Of a DNA stretch of 6,617 nucleotides, positions 5,363 to 6,617 are shown piece by piece (position 1 is the first letter of the stretch; the number at the start of each line of letters is the position of its first letter). A model generated the notes under the pieces. That model did not search any database. It had not been told where the DNA came from and worked only from the letters and a program-made list of their open reading frames with translations. This DNA is from Nitrospirales bacterium (lineage in GTDB: Bacteria > Nitrospirota > Nitrospiria > Nitrospirales > UBA8639): the NCBI GenBank assembly GCA_029261305.1, contig JAJDBO010000377.1, positions 1 to 6,617 on the forward strand, given 5' to 3'. A program made the translations under genes and the position numbers.

Positions 5363-6617
5363 ATGGCTATTTGGGATCAATTTAGATCAGATCAATTTGT
5401 GGGGTTGCACCCCTGGGTATGGGTGCAATTGGAAAGCTCTGAACCACCTGGTCCGTTTCCTTTTATGGGTGGCGTTGATCCAGAAGTGGTCGCCAGTCTC
5501 CATGAAGTGCATAGCACCCTTATGAGTTCAGTGGAAACCGCGATCAGTGATGTATTTGCGCGACGCACATCGGTCGATGATCCCGAGATCAGTCGTCGTC
5601 TTGAAGATGCCTATGCGGAAGTGGTGCAAACCCGACCACGGCTGCAGGACCATATCCGTTGTGGACGGAATCCAAATGGAACGTTTACTTGGGAATTCCC
5701 CTATGATCGAGATAAATCCGCCACGATGAATTATGGAGGATTGCGGATCTTCAATTCCGTCAAGCGCCAAGCCATTCCTTTTGGGTTTGATCGTCCGCTG
5801 TCGCCATACGTGGGAAAGCTCTTGGGCTTTCTGAATGGAACGCGAACTGTAGGAGAAATTCGGACCATTGCTACGGCATCGGGTGGTGAGATTGAACGAC
5901 ACCTCACTCATCTCGTGGAACAATTGGCTACACATGAATGCTTGACGGTTTCAGATAAATCTTCAGTACGAACCACTTGGTTGGATTCTACAAGAGATCA
6001 AGATATGGTGCATTTGGGTCATGCGGCCTTGATGTACCGACAGCAGAAAAACTTTTTGTGGTTTGATCCTTGGCTCATGCCCTGGTTTGCCGAGTCTCCG
6101 GTTCCTTCTTTGTGGAATTCGTTGTTACCTTCGCCAGCCGCGGTATTTTTGACTCACGATCATGATGACCATGTAGATCCTCGGACGTTGCTGCATCTTC
6201 CCAAAGATGCGCCAATTATTATCCCGAGCCGAAAAAACCGGCAGGCGTTGTATTTCGATTATCTTTCACTCATGCGAGAACTCGGCTTCACGAATGTGAT
6301 TGAATTGGCTCATGGAGAAACCTGGAAGTTTGATGGCGGGGAAGTTGTGTCCGTTCCATTTTATGGCGAGGATCCTTGTGATTTAGCATTGCCAAGAAAC
6401 TGCTATCTCATCGCGGATCGAGGACACAATACCTTAGTCCATGCTGATAGTGGTCCAACGAACGAAGGTCAATCCTCCATTCACAATGGCGTGATGAAGG
6501 ATCTCGTGAACAAGTATGGCCCGATTCCCACGATCTATGCTTCGCAACAACAATTAAAAGAAATTCGTTCATATGCCGCACATGCAAGTTTATCTCATCC
6601 GGGAAAATGGTTGGATG
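5363..6617 (+). CDS. PqqD-like/metallo-beta-lactamase fusion hydrolase, 3' end missing
   Basis: The frame runs from the ATG at 5363 to the right edge without a stop, giving 418 residues and no C-terminus. Residues 1-140 are unrecognised, Trp- and Pro-rich at the start (HPWVWVQ, PPGPFPF), with a long acidic helix near 40-85. Residues about 140-200 (SPYVGKLLGF, N158-G-T-R-T-V-G-E-I166, then two helices and a strand) look like the PqqD-like winged-helix fold that binds peptide substrates in PQQ and other RiPP pathways. From about 230 a metallo-beta-lactamase fold follows: WFDPWL, then H265-D-H267-D-D269-H270 (HxHxDH), a VPFYGEDP segment and H360-A-D362-S-G, with D362 a likely bridging ligand. 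The usual third His after HxHxDH is not evident; H317 is one candidate. It follows the VOC gene by 25 nt; only a weak GAAAG precedes the ATG, suggesting translational coupling. Confidence 0.8.
   Translation, partial: MAIWDQFRSDQFVGLHPWVWVQLESSEPPGPFPFMGGVDPEVVASLHEVHSTLMSSVETAISDVFARRTSVDDPEISRRLEDAYAEVVQTRPRLQDHIRCGRNPNGTFTWEFPYDRDKSATMNYGGLRIFNSVKRQAIPFGFDRPLSPYVGKLLGFLNGTRTVGEIRTIATASGGEIERHLTHLVEQLATHECLTVSDKSSVRTTWLDSTRDQDMVHLGHAALMYRQQKNFLWFDPWLMPWFAESPVPSLWNSLLPSPAAVFLTHDHDDHVDPRTLLHLPKDAPIIIPSRKNRQALYFDYLSLMRELGFTNVIELAHGETWKFDGGEVVSVPFYGEDPCDLALPRNCYLIADRGHNTLVHADSGPTNEGQSSIHNGVMKDLVNKYGPIPTIYASQQQLKEIRSYAAHASLSHPGKWLD

Noticed and set aside
1..6617. CRISPR array, tRNA, rRNA, insertion sequence or attachment site
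   Set aside because: No regularly spaced repeats, cloverleaf, rRNA core sequences, transposase motifs or terminal repeats were seen on either strand.

Overview
The window reads as a chromosomal piece of a Gram-negative bacterium: it encodes a signal-peptide outer-membrane beta-barrel, a predicted lipoprotein, a periplasmic copper-type protein and an inner-membrane CopD-like protein. The mix (hemerythrin-like protein, cupredoxin/carboxypeptidase-regulatory protein, stand-alone HemD, VOC protein, MBL hydrolase) and the middling base composition would suit a Nitrospira-like organism, perhaps of the lower-GC marine type. That assignment is recalled family distribution, not a search result, and is tentative.

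Layout. Bases 1-1624 hold three plus-strand genes: the 3' part of a hemerythrin-like gene, an outer-membrane beta-barrel gene (410-1093) and a four-helix CopD-family gene (1142-1624). A 13-bp perfect inverted repeat surrounds the start codon of the last one, with a full AAGGAGG sequence locked in its left arm. Bases 1700-3596 hold two minus-strand genes, convergent with the first group: a periplasmic protein with an amicyanin-like copper ligand set and a His4 tail, then a lipoprotein of unknown function with a C-terminal coiled coil. A 342-base gap (3597-3938) follows, carrying the upstream region of the copper-type gene and a G-rich cluster. Bases 3939-4814 (minus) encode uroporphyrinogen-III synthase. 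Divergent from it, 4900-5337 (plus) encodes a VOC-fold protein, followed 25 nt later by a large gene that runs off the window. That gene joins an unrecognised N-terminal region, a PqqD-like winged-helix segment and a metallo-beta-lactamase fold.

How they may work together. Four of the eight genes suggest handling of iron, copper or tetrapyrroles (hemerythrin-like, CopD-like, cupredoxin-like, HemD), which fits a respiratory lifestyle, but the genes lie in at least three transcription units and no single pathway is demonstrated. The best candidate for something undescribed is the VOC gene plus the PqqD-like/MBL fusion; the best nucleotide-level signal is the hairpin over the CopD-like start.
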